NCBI GenBank assembly: GCA_019279435.1
Contig: JAAALK010000079.1
Coordinates: forward strand, 81,214,162 to 81,278,161
Direction of reading: 5' to 3'
Length of the DNA: 64,000 bases
From: Zizania palustris
Lineage: Eukaryota; Streptophyta; Magnoliopsida; Poales; Poaceae
Positions 1 to 12,023 of this stretch are shown here, in pieces. The stretch's first letter is position 1. Each line of letters opens with the position of its first letter. Made by a program: the position numbers and the translations under genes. The notes below the pieces were generated by a model. The model was given only the letters and a program-made list of their open reading frames with translations. It was not told where the DNA came from and made no database searches.

Positions 1-752
1 AAGTATCGGAAGTTCCGATTATTTTCTATTCTCGATATAGAGAGCAAATGTTGCTTTGGAAGTTCCGATATGGTATTGGAAGTTCCGACGAGCCAAAAGT
101 TCTGATTTGGAATCGGGGAATTTTGTACTGATCAGAAGCTCCGATATGGTATCGGAAGTTCTGAGGTGGGTGATAACATATTGGATCTATTGCGTGTCAT
201 ACTGTATTAGGAGACCTAAAATACCGGATCAGAACTTCCGACGTGGGCAAATAGATTGGATCTGTTATGATTTTGAGGATTCTGAGATGAGCACGACCAG
301 GGGCTCTTAGACCTATAAAAGGATAGGAGGAGGACGTCTTGGAACAAGGAATAAGCCTAGATTAGACCTAGCCACCAGAGAGTCCTCTCCTCCTTTCTTG
401 ATCTCAAACGTTGAGATCGAGAACTCCCCGTCTCTCACGTGCGGTGCTAGCACGTTGACGTGGGAGGAACTCCATCCCTGTATGTGTGGACTCCGTGGAG
501 GCGTTGCTCCATAAGTGACACTCGTGGCCGTCACCACGAGAAAGGCGACTTCTTCATCGATTGGATCGGCGAGGAATGACCGGGACAAAGCGAGGATAGG
601 CTTGACGTGCTTCATCAACCTCTTCTTCCGCTGCACCTAGCGCGTCAAGTGCTAGAAGGTACCGATCTATGATCTCACATGCGCCTAGGTCTTGGGTTTT
701 AGGGCAGAAATTTTGAATTTGCCGGCTAGCGTAGCTCCCCAATTCCCCAACA
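1..752 (+). repeat. LTR, family A, copy 1 (5' end off the window)
   Basis: Aligns by eye with 1152-1927 over its whole length: the same array of TCGGAAGTTCCGA-like motifs, a TATA box (CTATAAAAGG near 311), the GTTGAGATCGAG block and the end CCCCAACA at 752. About 50 bp of its 5' end lie left of the window. To its right, minus-strand Gypsy pol coding resumes, so this LTR was inserted into that element. Whether it is a solo LTR or the 3' LTR of an element extending left cannot be decided here. Confidence 0.75.
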
Positions 753-1099
753 TTTCCGTATATAGCTTTCGCAGCCCCTAGCGCACGAGCTTTGCCTTTG
801 GGTTCACCAGCAGGGAGTGCTCGATGATGCTTCGGTCTACCCCCAGGATATCTTCGTCTGTCCACATGAAGATGTCTAGGTTGTCCCGGACCACTTCCTC
901 TAGTGAGGCCATGACGTCAGGAGCCAGCCCTCCACCGAATTGGATAGGGAACTCCTTCCTATCCTTGCTGATGATCTTCGTAATGATTTCTCCTTCGGGG
1001 CGGAGCATGAGGGTTGGCCCCTTTGTTGGCTTCAGGGTTGGCGGCACGTCTTCCGATTGCTCTTGCGCGTTGTTGATTTGTCGTGCTTCGAAAGGGGCG
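753..1099 (-). pseudogene. Gypsy pol fragment (protease-RT linker and start of RT region)
   Basis: The minus strand encodes the acidic linker that follows the protease in plant Gypsy polyproteins, with the pre-RT motif (DIFMWTDEDILGVDRSIIEH, then LLVNPKAK and an in-frame stop). It is the direct continuation of the protease reading frame at 1928-2631, separated from it only by the LTR at 1103-1927. Most of the reverse transcriptase is absent because the family A LTR at 1-752 cuts the element here. Non-functional. Confidence 0.75.
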
Positions 1100-1102
1100 G
1101 TG

Positions 1103-1927
1103 TGTTAAGGTTATGCCTAAGAATATTTCGTGGATTGGAAGTTCCGATAGGTAGTATCAGAAGTTTCGATTATTATCTAGTCTCGATACAGAGAGCAAAT
1201 GTTGCTTCAGAAGTTACGATATGGTATCGAAAGTTCCAATGAGCTGGAAGTTTCGATTTAGAATCAGAGAATTTTGTATTGATCGGAAGTTCTGATATGG
1301 TATCGGAAGTTCTGAGGTGGGCGAAAATAGATTGGATCTATTGCGTGTCGTACTGTATCGACAGACCTAAAATACTTTGTCGGAAGTTCCGATCAAGGAT
1401 CGGAAATTCCGACGTGGGTGAACAGATTAGATCTATTACATTTTTGAGGGTTTCGAGATAAGCATGACCAAGGGGCTATCAGCCCTATAAAAGGAGAGGA
1501 GGAGGACGTCTTGGTAGATGGAATAAGCCTAGATTATATCTAGCCACCATAGATTCCTCTCCTCCCTTTCTTGATCTCAAATGTTGAGATCGAGGATCTT
1601 TCGTCTCTCACGTACGGTGCTAGCATGCTACCGTGGGAGGTACTTCATCCCTGTACATGTGGATACCGTGGAGGCGTTGCTCCAACAGTGACGCTCATGT
1701 ACATCTTCATGCGAATGACTATGTCGTCTTCACCGATCGGATCAGCGAGGGACAACAAGGACGAAGCGAGGATAGGCTTGATGCGCTACTCCGACATCTT
1801 CTTCCGCTGCACCTAGCCTGTCTCATGCTAGAAGGTAACGATCCATGATCTTGCACGCACATGAGTCATGGGCGAAGGCCATAAATTTTAAATTTGTCGG
1901 CTAGCGTAGCTACCCTATTCCCCAACA
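1103..1927 (+). mobile_element. Solo LTR, family A
   Basis: About 825 bp running from TGTTAAGG to CCCCAACA, with a TATA box (CTATAAAAGG near 1483), so oriented plus. It sits between two halves of one Gypsy reading frame with no internal retrotransposon sequence, as expected of a solo LTR. GTGTG occurs at 1928-1932 and again at 1100-1104, where it overlaps the LTR's own TG. That fits a 5-bp target duplication with one TG lost by slippage. Joining the flanks restores the protease-linker frame (EYGHT then APFEARQ). Confidence 0.75.
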
Positions 1928-2931
1928 GTGTGGCCGTACTCCACCCTTTGAGTTGTTGCTTGGTCGTCGAAGACGATAAGCACCCCTCCCTGCATAGACA
2001 TTTTTAGGAAAAGGTAGTTATGGTGCGCAATGGCCCCGAATTTATTTAGCATGCCCCTTCCAAAGATGGCGTTGTAGGCGTATGGGGTGTCGACGACGTC
2101 GAAGATCTCTTTTGATCGGGCGAGGGGACCTTCGCCGAAGGAGACTTCGAGGCCTATTTGGCCAAGGGCATCGAGGGGCGGCCCAGCGAAGCCTTGAAGG
2201 GGACGGGTCACCAGGAGCAGGTGCTTCCGGGGGATGCAGAGCTGGTTGAAGGCATGCGCGGAGATGATGTCGTCGGAGCTCTCTCCATCGACCAGCATGT
2301 GGTGGACCTCGGTGCTGGCGATGTTAGCGGTGATGATGAGGCGGTCGGCGTGCGGGAACTTGACGCTGATGGCATTGCTGGACGTGAAGGAGATGGGCAC
2401 GTGTGACCATTCGACCATGGCCGAAGCGGATGCCAAGGTCTTGATGTGCCCTACTTCGCGGACATATTCCCTGCGCTGTAGCTTGGACATGCTGCCCATG
2501 GCACCGCCTCCGGTGATGGGCAGTACTATGCGCTTTTGGTAGTCGGGGCTATCTTCACTTTTGGGGGGCGGAAGTATGCTTGGTGCCGGGGGGTATCTAG
2601 GGGCTTCGTGCCCCTCGGCCCGCCCGACCACCTAGACTGGTTTGGAGCGGACGGATGGCGGCGCTTTGTTAGAGGATCCTCGGTCGTAGCTCCGTTTGAG
2701 GTAGTTGTTTAGTAGAGCCAAGATGGTTTTACCTGAATCGATGTTGTGGCTTCGATTCTCTTCGTGGATGCTGTAGTGGAATGTCTGCCCCCCTGCTAGG
2801 GCACTTGTTGGGGGCCTTGAGCTGCTGGCTCGGCCTCCGCTTTGGCTGTGCTTATACTTGGGCGGCTTTGAGGTGAGGGGTGATGTTGAGCACCTCCCCT
2901 CGGTAGTGCTTCCGCCCTCTCCAAGAGTCAT
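1928..2931 (-). pseudogene. Gypsy gag C-terminus and aspartic protease
   Basis: One minus-strand frame with an in-frame TAG at about 2632-2634. It encodes a gag C-terminal region (EENRSHNIDSGKT) followed by a retropepsin-like domain: VHHMLVDGESSDDI, where the family normally has DGGSSADIL, then AYNAIFGRGMLNKFGAIAH. The active-site Asp is kept but the next glycine has become Glu, and with the stop this copy is expected to be dead. It belongs to the Gypsy element whose 5' LTR is at 4115-4789. Confidence 0.75.
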
Positions 2932-4080
2932 GCTATCGATGCTCTGTCGGCGTGGCTCGGGGAGGGCTGTGGCTTCGAGCTTCGAGGGCCTTGGCTTCTA
3001 GGGCCTACACCGGGGTGACTGACGTGTGCCTGTGTAGTTGCCCTTCCTCGTATCTGGTGTACTCCTCGAAGTATGTCATTAGTTGAGCCACCGAAGAGAT
3101 AGGCTTTTGGTGTAGCTTGTCGAGGAGGCCGGGGTTGGTGACACCTTCGTGAGCGGCGTTGACGACGGAGGAAGTAGATAGTCCCTCGATCTAGGACTTG
3201 GTGTGGGCGAAGCGCTAGGAGTAATGGCGAAGCATCTCCCCAGGTTGTTGCTTTACTTGAAAAAGACTCCCTATCGACATGGGAGCCACAAAGGTCCCTT
3301 GGAAGTTGTTGACGAACTTTTTCTTCAGCTGCTCCCTTGACTTCATGGATCTTGGTTTCAGTGACCAGAACCATCGGAGGGCAATGCCCTCAAGTGCGGG
3401 GGGAAAGCATTTTGCCATCGTATCACGCACCCCACTGTAGGCCTCTATCACCAAGGCGTACGACCGGGAGAACTGGCCGGGATCGGAATCTCCGGAGTTC
3501 TTGGGGAGCTTGGCCGCCCAGAACTTGGAGTCGAACTGTACCCTCTACAAGTCGGGGTGCATCAGAGAGTCTTCGTCGAAGGAGGCATTCTGCACCGTCC
3601 TTCGAGCTTCTTGGTCCTCGACGTCGCTTACCGTGACAACTTCAGCCGCTGACTCCCTCGCCAGCCTCCTCCGATCGAGGTGTTGTTTCACGGCCGCTTG
3701 CCGCCATCTCATAACCTCGGTCCTGATCTAGGTGTTCTCGACGGCCATAGCATCTCCCGAGCTCCCGCTTCTTCCGGAGTGCGTCTCTGGGTTTTGTGAT
3801 CAGACGAAATCCGTCTAGAGTGTCGTCGAGGCCGAGAGATCTCCGAACGGGTGGAGGCCGAGATCCCCTTGGCCCACGACGGCTTGGAGGTCTGCGGACG
3901 GGTTTGTAGAACTTGACGGGACCCTAGTTTTGGGCATCGTGGCGGCGTGGGCGATCGCTGCTGTATTGGTTTGCGGAGGTTCCTACTGTGAGGTCCGGGC
4001 AGACCTTCGGAGGGAACCTATGGTCACACTCCTTTTTGGAGGCATGTTTTTTAGGAAGATTTTGTGGAAGAGACACTAGA
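2928..4080 (-). pseudogene. Gypsy gag (capsid region), frameshifted
   Basis: The minus strand at 3454-3215 encodes a Retrotrans_gag-type capsid segment (YSGVRDTMAKCFPPALEG, ALRWFWSLKP, LKKKFVNNFQGTF, LFQVKQQPGEMLRHY). It shifts frame into a downstream portion near 3374-2928. From 3454 to 4080 there is N-terminal gag/leader sequence broken by stops. The order LTR, leader, gag, protease on the minus strand identifies the element as Gypsy. No intact ORF of family length remains. Confidence 0.7.
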
Positions 4081-4114
4081 TTTTGGTACTAGGATCCCCA
4101 CAGATGGCGGCAAC

Positions 4115-4789
4115 TGTTGGCGTAAAGATTACGCTAACATGTTTGAGTAGTTCGAAGAATAACTTTGGCTAAGAGAATCGACTTGAGTTCCAACAGAGCC
4201 TCCTAGGAGGGATAATAACTCTGGCAGGACTTCTAGTAAGTGATTGCCTAAATTCTGTCCCCTTATACAATGTAAGGAGAGGGTATTTATAGGAGGGGTC
4301 CTACAAGGAAAATACCTTATAACCATCGAGTTACAATCATCATTACAAACTCTATTCACCGGACCCTGTAGGGGTACGATGGTACCGGCTTATCTACTCG
4401 CCTGAGTAAAGCAAGTGTTCAGTCAGAGTGATGGCGCACGTCTTGACTTAAAATGGCGCCTCGTCACGACAAGATGTCTATAGAACGCTAACATCTTGTC
4501 CAACGGACAACATCTAGCATTGTAGCCATCATGCCCTATTTAGCATCCGGAGGGAGCGAGGATTCGAGGGGCCTTATACAGAACCTTCGCCATGGTTGGT
4601 TTCGGAGTACTTGCGGAGTCTTCGAATCCTCGCAAGGGTCTTTATTTGGAGGGGGGTGCTGCGCACTTCAGAGCACCTGCCTCGAAGCATCGTGACGACG
4701 CCGAAAGTCCTTGTGTGCGCAGGCTCCAAAGTTGTCTTCGGAGTCCTTGCTTCAACCATTTATGCTGATGAGATTATTTCCCCCCAGCA
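4115..4789 (-). repeat. 5' LTR of the minus-strand Gypsy element
   Basis: Runs on the plus strand from TGTTGGCG to CCCCAGCA (675 bp). On the minus strand it carries a TATA box (CTATAAATACC, near 4275). It abuts a primer-binding-like site immediately inside (minus GTTGCCGCCATCTGTGG, 4098-4114) and gag lies downstream. Its two ends resemble those of the solo LTR at 8814-9312, so the two are related families. Its 3' partner is not in the window. Confidence 0.7.
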
Positions 4790-4990
4790 TCACTAGACTT
4801 CGCCGATTGGATCATCGGGGAACGGGTGGAGCAAGAAGATAAGCGAGGACATGCTTCCCTAACATCTTCTTCCATTGTACTAGCGTGTCTCGCATTAGAA
4901 AGTAACAATTCAAGACCCCTCACGCACATGGTTCCACGGTTTGGGGCGAAATTTTTTAAATTGCTGGCTAGCGTATCTTCCTCTTGTTCC
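4790..4990 (+). repeat. 3'-end fragment of a family A LTR
   Basis: Matches 1725-1915 by eye: the GATTGGATCATCGG block, ACATCTTCTTCC..TGTACTAGCGTGTCTCG, the CACGCACATG block and GCTGGCTAGCGTA. It ends without the usual CCCCAACA. The Gypsy 5' LTR lies directly against it, so the Gypsy element either inserted into, or was joined to, an older family A LTR. Confidence 0.65.
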
Positions 4991-5313
4991 AAAATTTCCA
5001 CCACAGTTTTTCCTCATCATGTTTTTCCTCTGCCATTTGCTTCTCCGTGTTAAAGCCACTGTCCTGATTTTTCGTGTGTAGACTTGCTTGACTTGAAAAA
5101 TATCTGTTGCATGCCAAAGTTTTCAATGAAATACTTGCTAGACCTACGAGTGTATTTTGGTTAATACATCAAGTATGCAATGTCTTTTAATCTCTCTCCT
5201 TGCTTCTGTTAATCTTATTTGGAGGAGCGTCGGGTGAAAGTCATAGGCCATCATATCGAAATAATTTTTTGATGCTCCTATTCACCCCCTTCTACTCGCT
5301 TGTTTTGGTTCTA
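4991..5313. other. Spacer without a recognised gene
   Basis: AT-rich sequence between the LTR fragment and the first unit of the 0.95-kb array. No ORF, RNA gene or repeat boundary is recognised. The phrase ATTCACCCCCTTCTACTCGC near 5280 resembles LTR leader sequence, but I could not place it. Confidence 0.4.
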
Positions 5314-8300
5314 CATGAACCAATACCTAGAAAAAACAAAAAAGATTAGTTTCTACAAATTTTAAAGCTAGATGCACATTAGTTATTTCTTATAATCATA
5401 ATTTTTTCAAACAATCCATTATTTGTTAAAATAAGATAAAACAATTCATATTAAAATGAAACAAACCCTCTTTTCAATCTGAAACATCTCAAATTCTAAA
5501 AGTTTCATGATATATGCACAAATTCCAGTGATTTTGTATCCCTCTAGACTTAGCATACTTCTTCATGACGACATGAGAAATTTAATTATCACTTTTGATG
5601 ATGGCTATACATACATTATCATGTTATTGATATGCTATTCTTTCTTAACACTATTCTTTATGTTTCCGAGATTAGCAAAAAAATTACTTGCATGAAACTT
5701 TTCTAATACTAAATCGATCGGACTATTGGATTATATTAAAACAAGAAAAATACATAAACGTTTCATTCTCCAAACTTCTCTATTTATAGGCTTTGGAAGG
5801 TCTTGGGGGTATATCCTCGTAGAACTTTTAACTGAATTCTAGTAGGATTATGACACCTATCATGTCAAGTTTATCTCTTAATTATTTTGCAAGATAAATA
5901 TATTTCCTTCAACAATATTGGGTTCCTCCAAAGCCACATTTTATGTATCATCACTTAGCCATCTAGCTTAATTGGTAGAACTCCTTCAATTCAGCAACAA
6001 AAAATTACATCATTCTGCTAATCCTATCGCCATCATAGCTGCCAACTAAAATACTACTACCAATATAAGAGCTGATATATAGGCAATCAGCTGAGAACAT
6101 GAATAATGAGATACCAGATGCAGGACTGCATCCATTTTTTGCCATTCTTCCAATCATATCCTCAACTGATTTCACAGAGTGGTAGGAGCAAATTCGTGTG
6201 GAAGCTAAATCAAAACTGAATATCCAGAAATAAACTAATATTAAAATAAATTGAGAAACCAAGTTGAGGTGTGCCTTGGTTATTTGAGTGATGAGGTGGG
6301 AGGAGAAAATGCATGTGGGAGCTAAATCAAACCTAAATATCTAGAAATAAACTGATATCAAAATGAACTAATACCTAGAAAATAAAGAAAGATTATCTTC
6401 TATAGATTTTAAAGCTAGATACACCCCAACTATTTCTTATAATCATAAGCTTGTCAAACAGTCCCTTAATTGTTAAAGTATGCTAAAACAATTCATATCA
6501 AATAGAAATGAACCCTCTTTTCAATATTAAACATCTCAAATTCTAAAATTTTCCTAATCTATGTACAAATTCTAACCATTTTGTATACCTCTAGACTTAA
6601 CATGCTTCTTCATGACGATATGAGAAATTTAATTATCACTTTTGATAATGGCTAGATTTTGTCATGTTATAGACATGCTCTTTTTTCTTCACACTATTCT
6701 TTATGTTTATGAGATTAGCAAAACAATTACTTGCACGAAACTTTTCTAATACTAAATCAATTGGACAATTGGATTATATTAAAGCAAGAAAAATACACAA
6801 ATGTTTCATTCTCCAAGCTTCTCTATTTATAGGCATTGGAAGGTCTTCAGGGAGTATACTCGTAGAACTTATAACTGAATTCTAGTAGGATTGTGATACT
6901 TATCATGTCATGCTTATCTCTTAGTTATTTTTTAAAATAAATATTTGTTGTTCGGGATAAATCTATCACTTTCAACAATGTTGGTTTCCTCCGAATCCAC
7001 ATTTTATGTTTTACCACTTAGCCATCTAGCTTAATTGGTATAATTCCATCAATCCAGAACACAAAACAAAATCATTCTACTAATCCTATCGCCATCATAG
7101 CTACAACTGAAATACTTTTGTCAATATAAGAGATGATTATATAGGAAGTCAGCTGAAAAGATGAATAATGAGATGCCAAATGCAGGACTGCATCTATTTT
7201 TTCATTCCTTCCAAGCAGTTCCTCAACAAACTTCATATAGAGGAAGTAGGAAATGCATGTGGGAGCTAAATCAAAACTAAATATCTAGAAATAAACTGAT
7301 ATTAAAATGAACTAATATCTAGAAAAACAGAGAAAGAAAGATTAGTTTCTACAGATTTTAAAGCTAGATACACCTCAGTAATTTCTTATAATTATAAGCT
7401 TCTCAAACAATCCCTTATTTGTTAAAGTATGCAAAAACAATTCATATCAAACAGAAACGAACCCTCTTTTCAATATGAAACATCTGAAATTCTAATTTTT
7501 ATCTATGCACAAATTCCAGTCAATTTGTAACTCTCTAAACTTAACATGCTTCTTAATGTCGATATGAAAAATTTAATTATAACTTTTGAAAATACCCAGA
7601 CTTACATTGTAATGTTATTGACATGCTCTTCTTTCTCCCCACTATTCTTTATGTTTCCGAGATTAGCAAAATAATTACTTGCACGAAACTTTTCTAATAA
7701 TAAATCGATTGGACTATTGGATTATATTAAAGCGAGAAAATTACATAAAGGTTTCATTCTCCAAGCTTCTCTATTTATAGGCATTGGAAGGTCTTGGGAG
7801 CATATCCGGTTAGAACTTTTAACTGAATTACAGTAGGATTGTGCCACCTATCATGTCATGTATATATCTTAGTTATTTTTCAAGAATAAAGATTTGTTTT
7901 TCGGGATAAATTTATCGCTTTCAACAATATGGGTTCCCTCTAAAACAACATTTTATGTTTCACCATTTAGTCATATAGCTTAATTGGTACTACTCCTTCA
8001 ATTTAGAAGCACAAAACTAAATCATTTTGCTAATCCTATGGTCATCATAGCTGGCAACTAAAATACTACTACTAATATAAGAGATGATTATATTGGAAGT
8101 GAGTTGAGAAAATAAAAATAAATAATAAGATGCCAGATGCAAGACTACAACCATTTTTTGTCTTCCTTCCAATAAGCAGATTCTCAACTAACTTCACAGA
8201 GAGGTAGGAGGAAATGCATGTGGGGGCTAAATCAAAACTGAATATCTAGAAAAAAATGTATCAAAATGAACTAATACCTAAAAAATAGAGAAAATTTATC

Positions 8301-8414
8301 TTCTACAGATTTTAATGGTAGATACACATCAACTATTTCTTATAATCATAAGCTTCTCAAACAATCCTTTATTTGTTAAAGTATGCAAAAATAATCCATA
8401 TCAAACAGAAATGA

Positions 8415-8563
8415 CACTACGGGAGGCTCTCTGTTTGCCAAGTGCCTAGGGCACTCGGCGAAGCCTCTTTTCCACTTGGCGAAGGCTTCGCCGAGTGCTG
8501 CACTCGGCAAACAACACTCGGCAATGTCTTGGGCGCTCGGCAAACTTTGCTTTTCCGGTAGTG
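8415..8563. mobile_element. Miniature CACTA-type transposon
   Basis: 149 bp beginning CACTACGGGA and ending TTCCGGTAGTG, that is, CACTAC-type terminal inverted repeats. It is flanked on both sides by the 3-bp duplication TGA (8412-8414 and 8564-8566), and removing it restores the array-unit sequence. The interior consists of subterminal repeats around CACTCGGC/GCCGAGTG in both orientations, the transposase-binding type seen in grass CACTA elements. It has no coding capacity and is non-autonomous. Confidence 0.85.
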
Positions 8564-8813
8564 TGAACCCCCTTTTCAATCCGAAACATCTTAAATTCTA
8601 ACATTTTCATGATGTATGCACAAATTCCAGTCATTTGGTATCCCTCTAGACTTAACATGCTTCTTTAATATATAAGATATTTAATTATCACTTTTGGTTT
8701 TGGTCGGATTTACATTATCATGTTATTTATATGATCTTTTTTCTTCACACTATTCTTTATATTTTTGAGATTAGCAAAAGAATTACTTGCACGAAACTTT
8801 TCTAATACTAAAT

Positions 8814-9312
8814 TGTTGGCGCAATGGATTACGCTAATAGGTTCTATAAGACCAAGAACTGACAAACGAATTGTTTGTGAATGCGAACTATCTCAAGCCT
8901 CTGAATAAGATAATAGCTCGGAATAGTTCGAAGTATGTATTGAATATCGGAATATTTGATGCCTCTTAAAGGGCGAGAAGGGGGGTATTTATAGGTAAAA
9001 TCTCTAGAGAAAAGACCTTTTTACTCCTCAATTACAACCGACATAGTGGATACTATTTCGGTATCCCTTATAGAGTTAATATGGTAAACATGCTCGAAAG
9101 ATGTTGATAAGGTATACGTCCCATCCTTCTAGTTGTTTTCCACTTCGGAGGGTCTCTTCGGACCGGAGCCTGGACGTACCTTTCGGCTTCGAGCCCTTCA
9201 ATCCGGAGGCAAGTCTTGGGCTCTGAGATTAAGACTTGCCTTTATATTTGTTGCGTAATGCATTTTCTTGGAATCTCGGAGGAGCATGAGGATGAAGTAT
9301 TTTCCCCCAACA
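8814..9312 (-). mobile_element. Solo LTR (Gypsy-like), 499 bp
   Basis: Runs TGTTGGCGCAATGG to CCCCCAACA with a perfect 5-bp target duplication TAAAT at 8809-8813 and 9313-9317. A minus-strand TATA box (CTATAAATACC) sets the orientation. The ends resemble the LTR at 4115-4789. It lies inside one unit of the tandem array, whose sequence continues on both sides, so it post-dates the array. Confidence 0.85.
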
Positions 9313-10655
9313 TAAATCGATATGACTATTGGATTATATGAAAGTAAGAAAAATACATAAATGTTTCATTCTCCAAGCTTCTCTATTTATAGGCATTGGA
9401 AGCTCTTGGGCATATCCTCGTAGAACTTTTAACTGAATCCTAGTAGGATTGTGTCATCTATCATGTCATGTTTATCTCTTAGTTATTTTTCAAGATAAAA
9501 AAATATTTTTCGGAATAAATCTATCGCTTTAAATAATATTGGTTTCCTCCGAAGCCACATTTTATGTTTCACCGGTTAGCCATCTAGCTTAATTGGTAGA
9601 ACTCCTTCAATTCAACAGCACAAAAATAAACCATTTTACTAATCCTATCGCCATCATAGCTGCTAACTGAAATACTACTGCAAATATAAGAGCTGATTAT
9701 ATAGTAAGTCAGCTGAGAAGATGAATAATTAGATGCTATATGCATGACTGCATAAATTTTTTTCCTTACTTCCAAGGAGTTTCTCAACCGGCTTCGCAGA
9801 GAGGGAGGGGGAAATGCATATGGGAGCTAAATCAAACCTGGATATCTAGAAATAAATTCTATCAAAATGAACTAATATCTAGAAAAATAGAGAAAGATTA
9901 TCTTCTACAGATTTTGAAGTTAGATACACCTCAACTATTTCTTATAATCATAAGCTTCTCAAATAGTCCCTTATTTGTTAAAGTATGCTAAAACAATTCA
10001 TATCAAACAGAAAGGAATCCTCTTTTTAATCTAAAATATGTCAAATTCTAAAATTTTCATAATGTATGCACAAATTCCAGTCAATTTGTAACTCTCTAAA
10101 CTTAACATGCTTCTTAATGTCGATATGAAAAATTTAATTATAACTTTTGAAAATACCCAGACTTACACTGTAATGTTATTGACATGCTCTTCTTTCTCCA
10201 CACTATTCTTTATGTTTCCGAGATTAGCAAAAGAATTACGAATTACTTACACAAAAATTTTCTAATACTAAATTATTCATACTGTTTTATTATATTAAAT
10301 AAGAAAAATAATTCGACCTTTCATTCTCCAAGCTTCTCTATTTATAGGCATTGGAAGATTTTTGGGGCATATCCTCATAGAACTTTTAACTGAATTCTAG
10401 TAGGATTGTGACACTTATCATGTCATGTTTATCTCTTAGTTATTTTTCAGGATAAATATTTGTTTTTTGATAAATATATCGCTTTCAACAATATTGGTTT
10501 TCTCCGAAGTCACATTTTATGTTTCGCCACTTAGCCATCTAGCTTAATTGGTAGAACTCCATAAATTCAGCAACACAAAACTAAATCATTCTGCTAATCC
10601 TATCACCATCATAGCTGTCATCTGAAATACTAGTACCAATACAAGAGTTGATTAT

Positions 10656-11935
10656 TGTTAACATGAAAACGTGTCCCCGCACTTGGGTCAGTTTGATGAT
10701 CCAAAAGTGTGCGGATACTTAGGGACAAGCCTAAGCGTAACACAACACCGACATCGTGTTCCGACTACCCTTAGCCGTGGTAAGGGGGGTGGAGTCGCCA
10801 GGCAATCAGATCACACAAAATAATCCAATTAGCCGAAAGAAATATATTAAACAGAATAAATCAGCAAACCGGTCGGAGCCTGTCTGCTTCGAAGTATAGC
10901 GCGAAGGGGTCACCGAAGTATACCTTCGGCGTCTAGTGCGAAGTGTCCCACCGAAGGGTACCTTCGGCGCTCGGACTGATCTGGCCGAAGATGAACTCCG
11001 AACGGATCTGGACGCGACAATCACCTCCGAACAGCGAGGTTCGGCGTGAAGTCTCTGATATAGTAGGACACAGAGTAAAGACGAGCGCAACATGCGAGCG
11101 TGACTTTGTCTAGAGCGGAGTACGAGCGTGGCGAAGCCTGTCGTGATGAAGTGTGCTGGCGAAGCGTGCGGTCGAAGCAGCAGTCTCGCTGAAGGGTGTT
11201 CTGGCAACCTCCGAAACTGATCTCTCAGCTCCAGACGCATCCGACGGAGTAGCTCCGAACGTGGAAACCTGCAACAGAGAAGACACGAAGTACTAATTCG
11301 GCCTGAGGACCGAATTGTGCTAAGTGTTGCACTAGTGGTGAAGATAGCAATCTGTTACGCAGATTAGCGGATACTTCACAGGCGAAGTAACAAGGTGATA
11401 GCAATCTATTACGTAGATTAACGGATATTTCATAAGCGAAGTAACAAGGATTACCACTGTTCCGAAGTGGCCGTCGGAGGGATTCCAAAAAACCCACGAA
11501 GAGGTACAAAAAGTAAAGATAAAGTAAATGCGATCAAAGTTAGGGCTTTGTGTTTGGGTTGTGTTGGGGGGAATCTCTGAACTGGCTTCGCCTCTCTATT
11601 TATCGGGGCTAAACATCTGATCTAATCTGCTATAATTCGGCTGGATAGAGATAAAGACTTAGCCGGAATCATATCCAACTCTACCTCTGCCAAAGTGGGC
11701 TTCGGCCAGGCCCGTCGAAGCCTGCTCCTCGGGCCGAAGCTTCGGCGGCGTGGGCCTCCGAAGGCTTCCTGGCCAAAGGCCCTAGGCTGGCTGGAAGCTT
11801 TCAGAGCCCATAGCCCAATGGACCTTCGGCCCTATAGGGCTTCGGCCTAACCCGGTACATGTGTATTTATGGCCCAAATTACCAAAATTTATATTTTGAC
11901 AATCTTAGCCATTGATGCCATTTTTGCTATCAACA
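10656..11935 (-). repeat. 3' LTR of the 10.1-kb Gypsy element
   Basis: 1280 bp, TGTTAACATG to GCTATCAACA, with a minus-strand TATA-like CGATAAATAGAG. It matches 19595-20802 along its length. It retains a ~65-bp stretch (about 10768-10830) that the other LTR lacks, and has scattered substitutions. The two LTRs have therefore diverged since insertion. Confidence 0.87.
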
Positions 11936-11955
11936 CATGCCCCCTTGCCTTTTAG
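11936..11955 (-). other. Polypurine tract of the Gypsy element
   Basis: Directly inside the 3' LTR the minus strand reads AAAAGGCAAGGGGGCATG, a purine run in the position used to prime plus-strand DNA synthesis in LTR elements. Confidence 0.65.
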
Positions 11956-12023
11956 TGAACTAAGTGAACTAAAAGCACAACGAGCTGAAGACGATATTGT
12001 CCATATCGACCTTTCAACACCTT

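Noticed and set aside
1..1927. LTR pair at 1-752 and 1103-1927 as the two ends of one tiny element
   Set aside because: The 350 bp between them are in-frame host Gypsy sequence that continues beyond the second LTR, so they are separate insertions.
5507..10393. Short frames recurring in the tandem array
   Set aside because: They are not conserved between units, and stops and indels differ. The shared sequence is better explained as a non-coding repeat.
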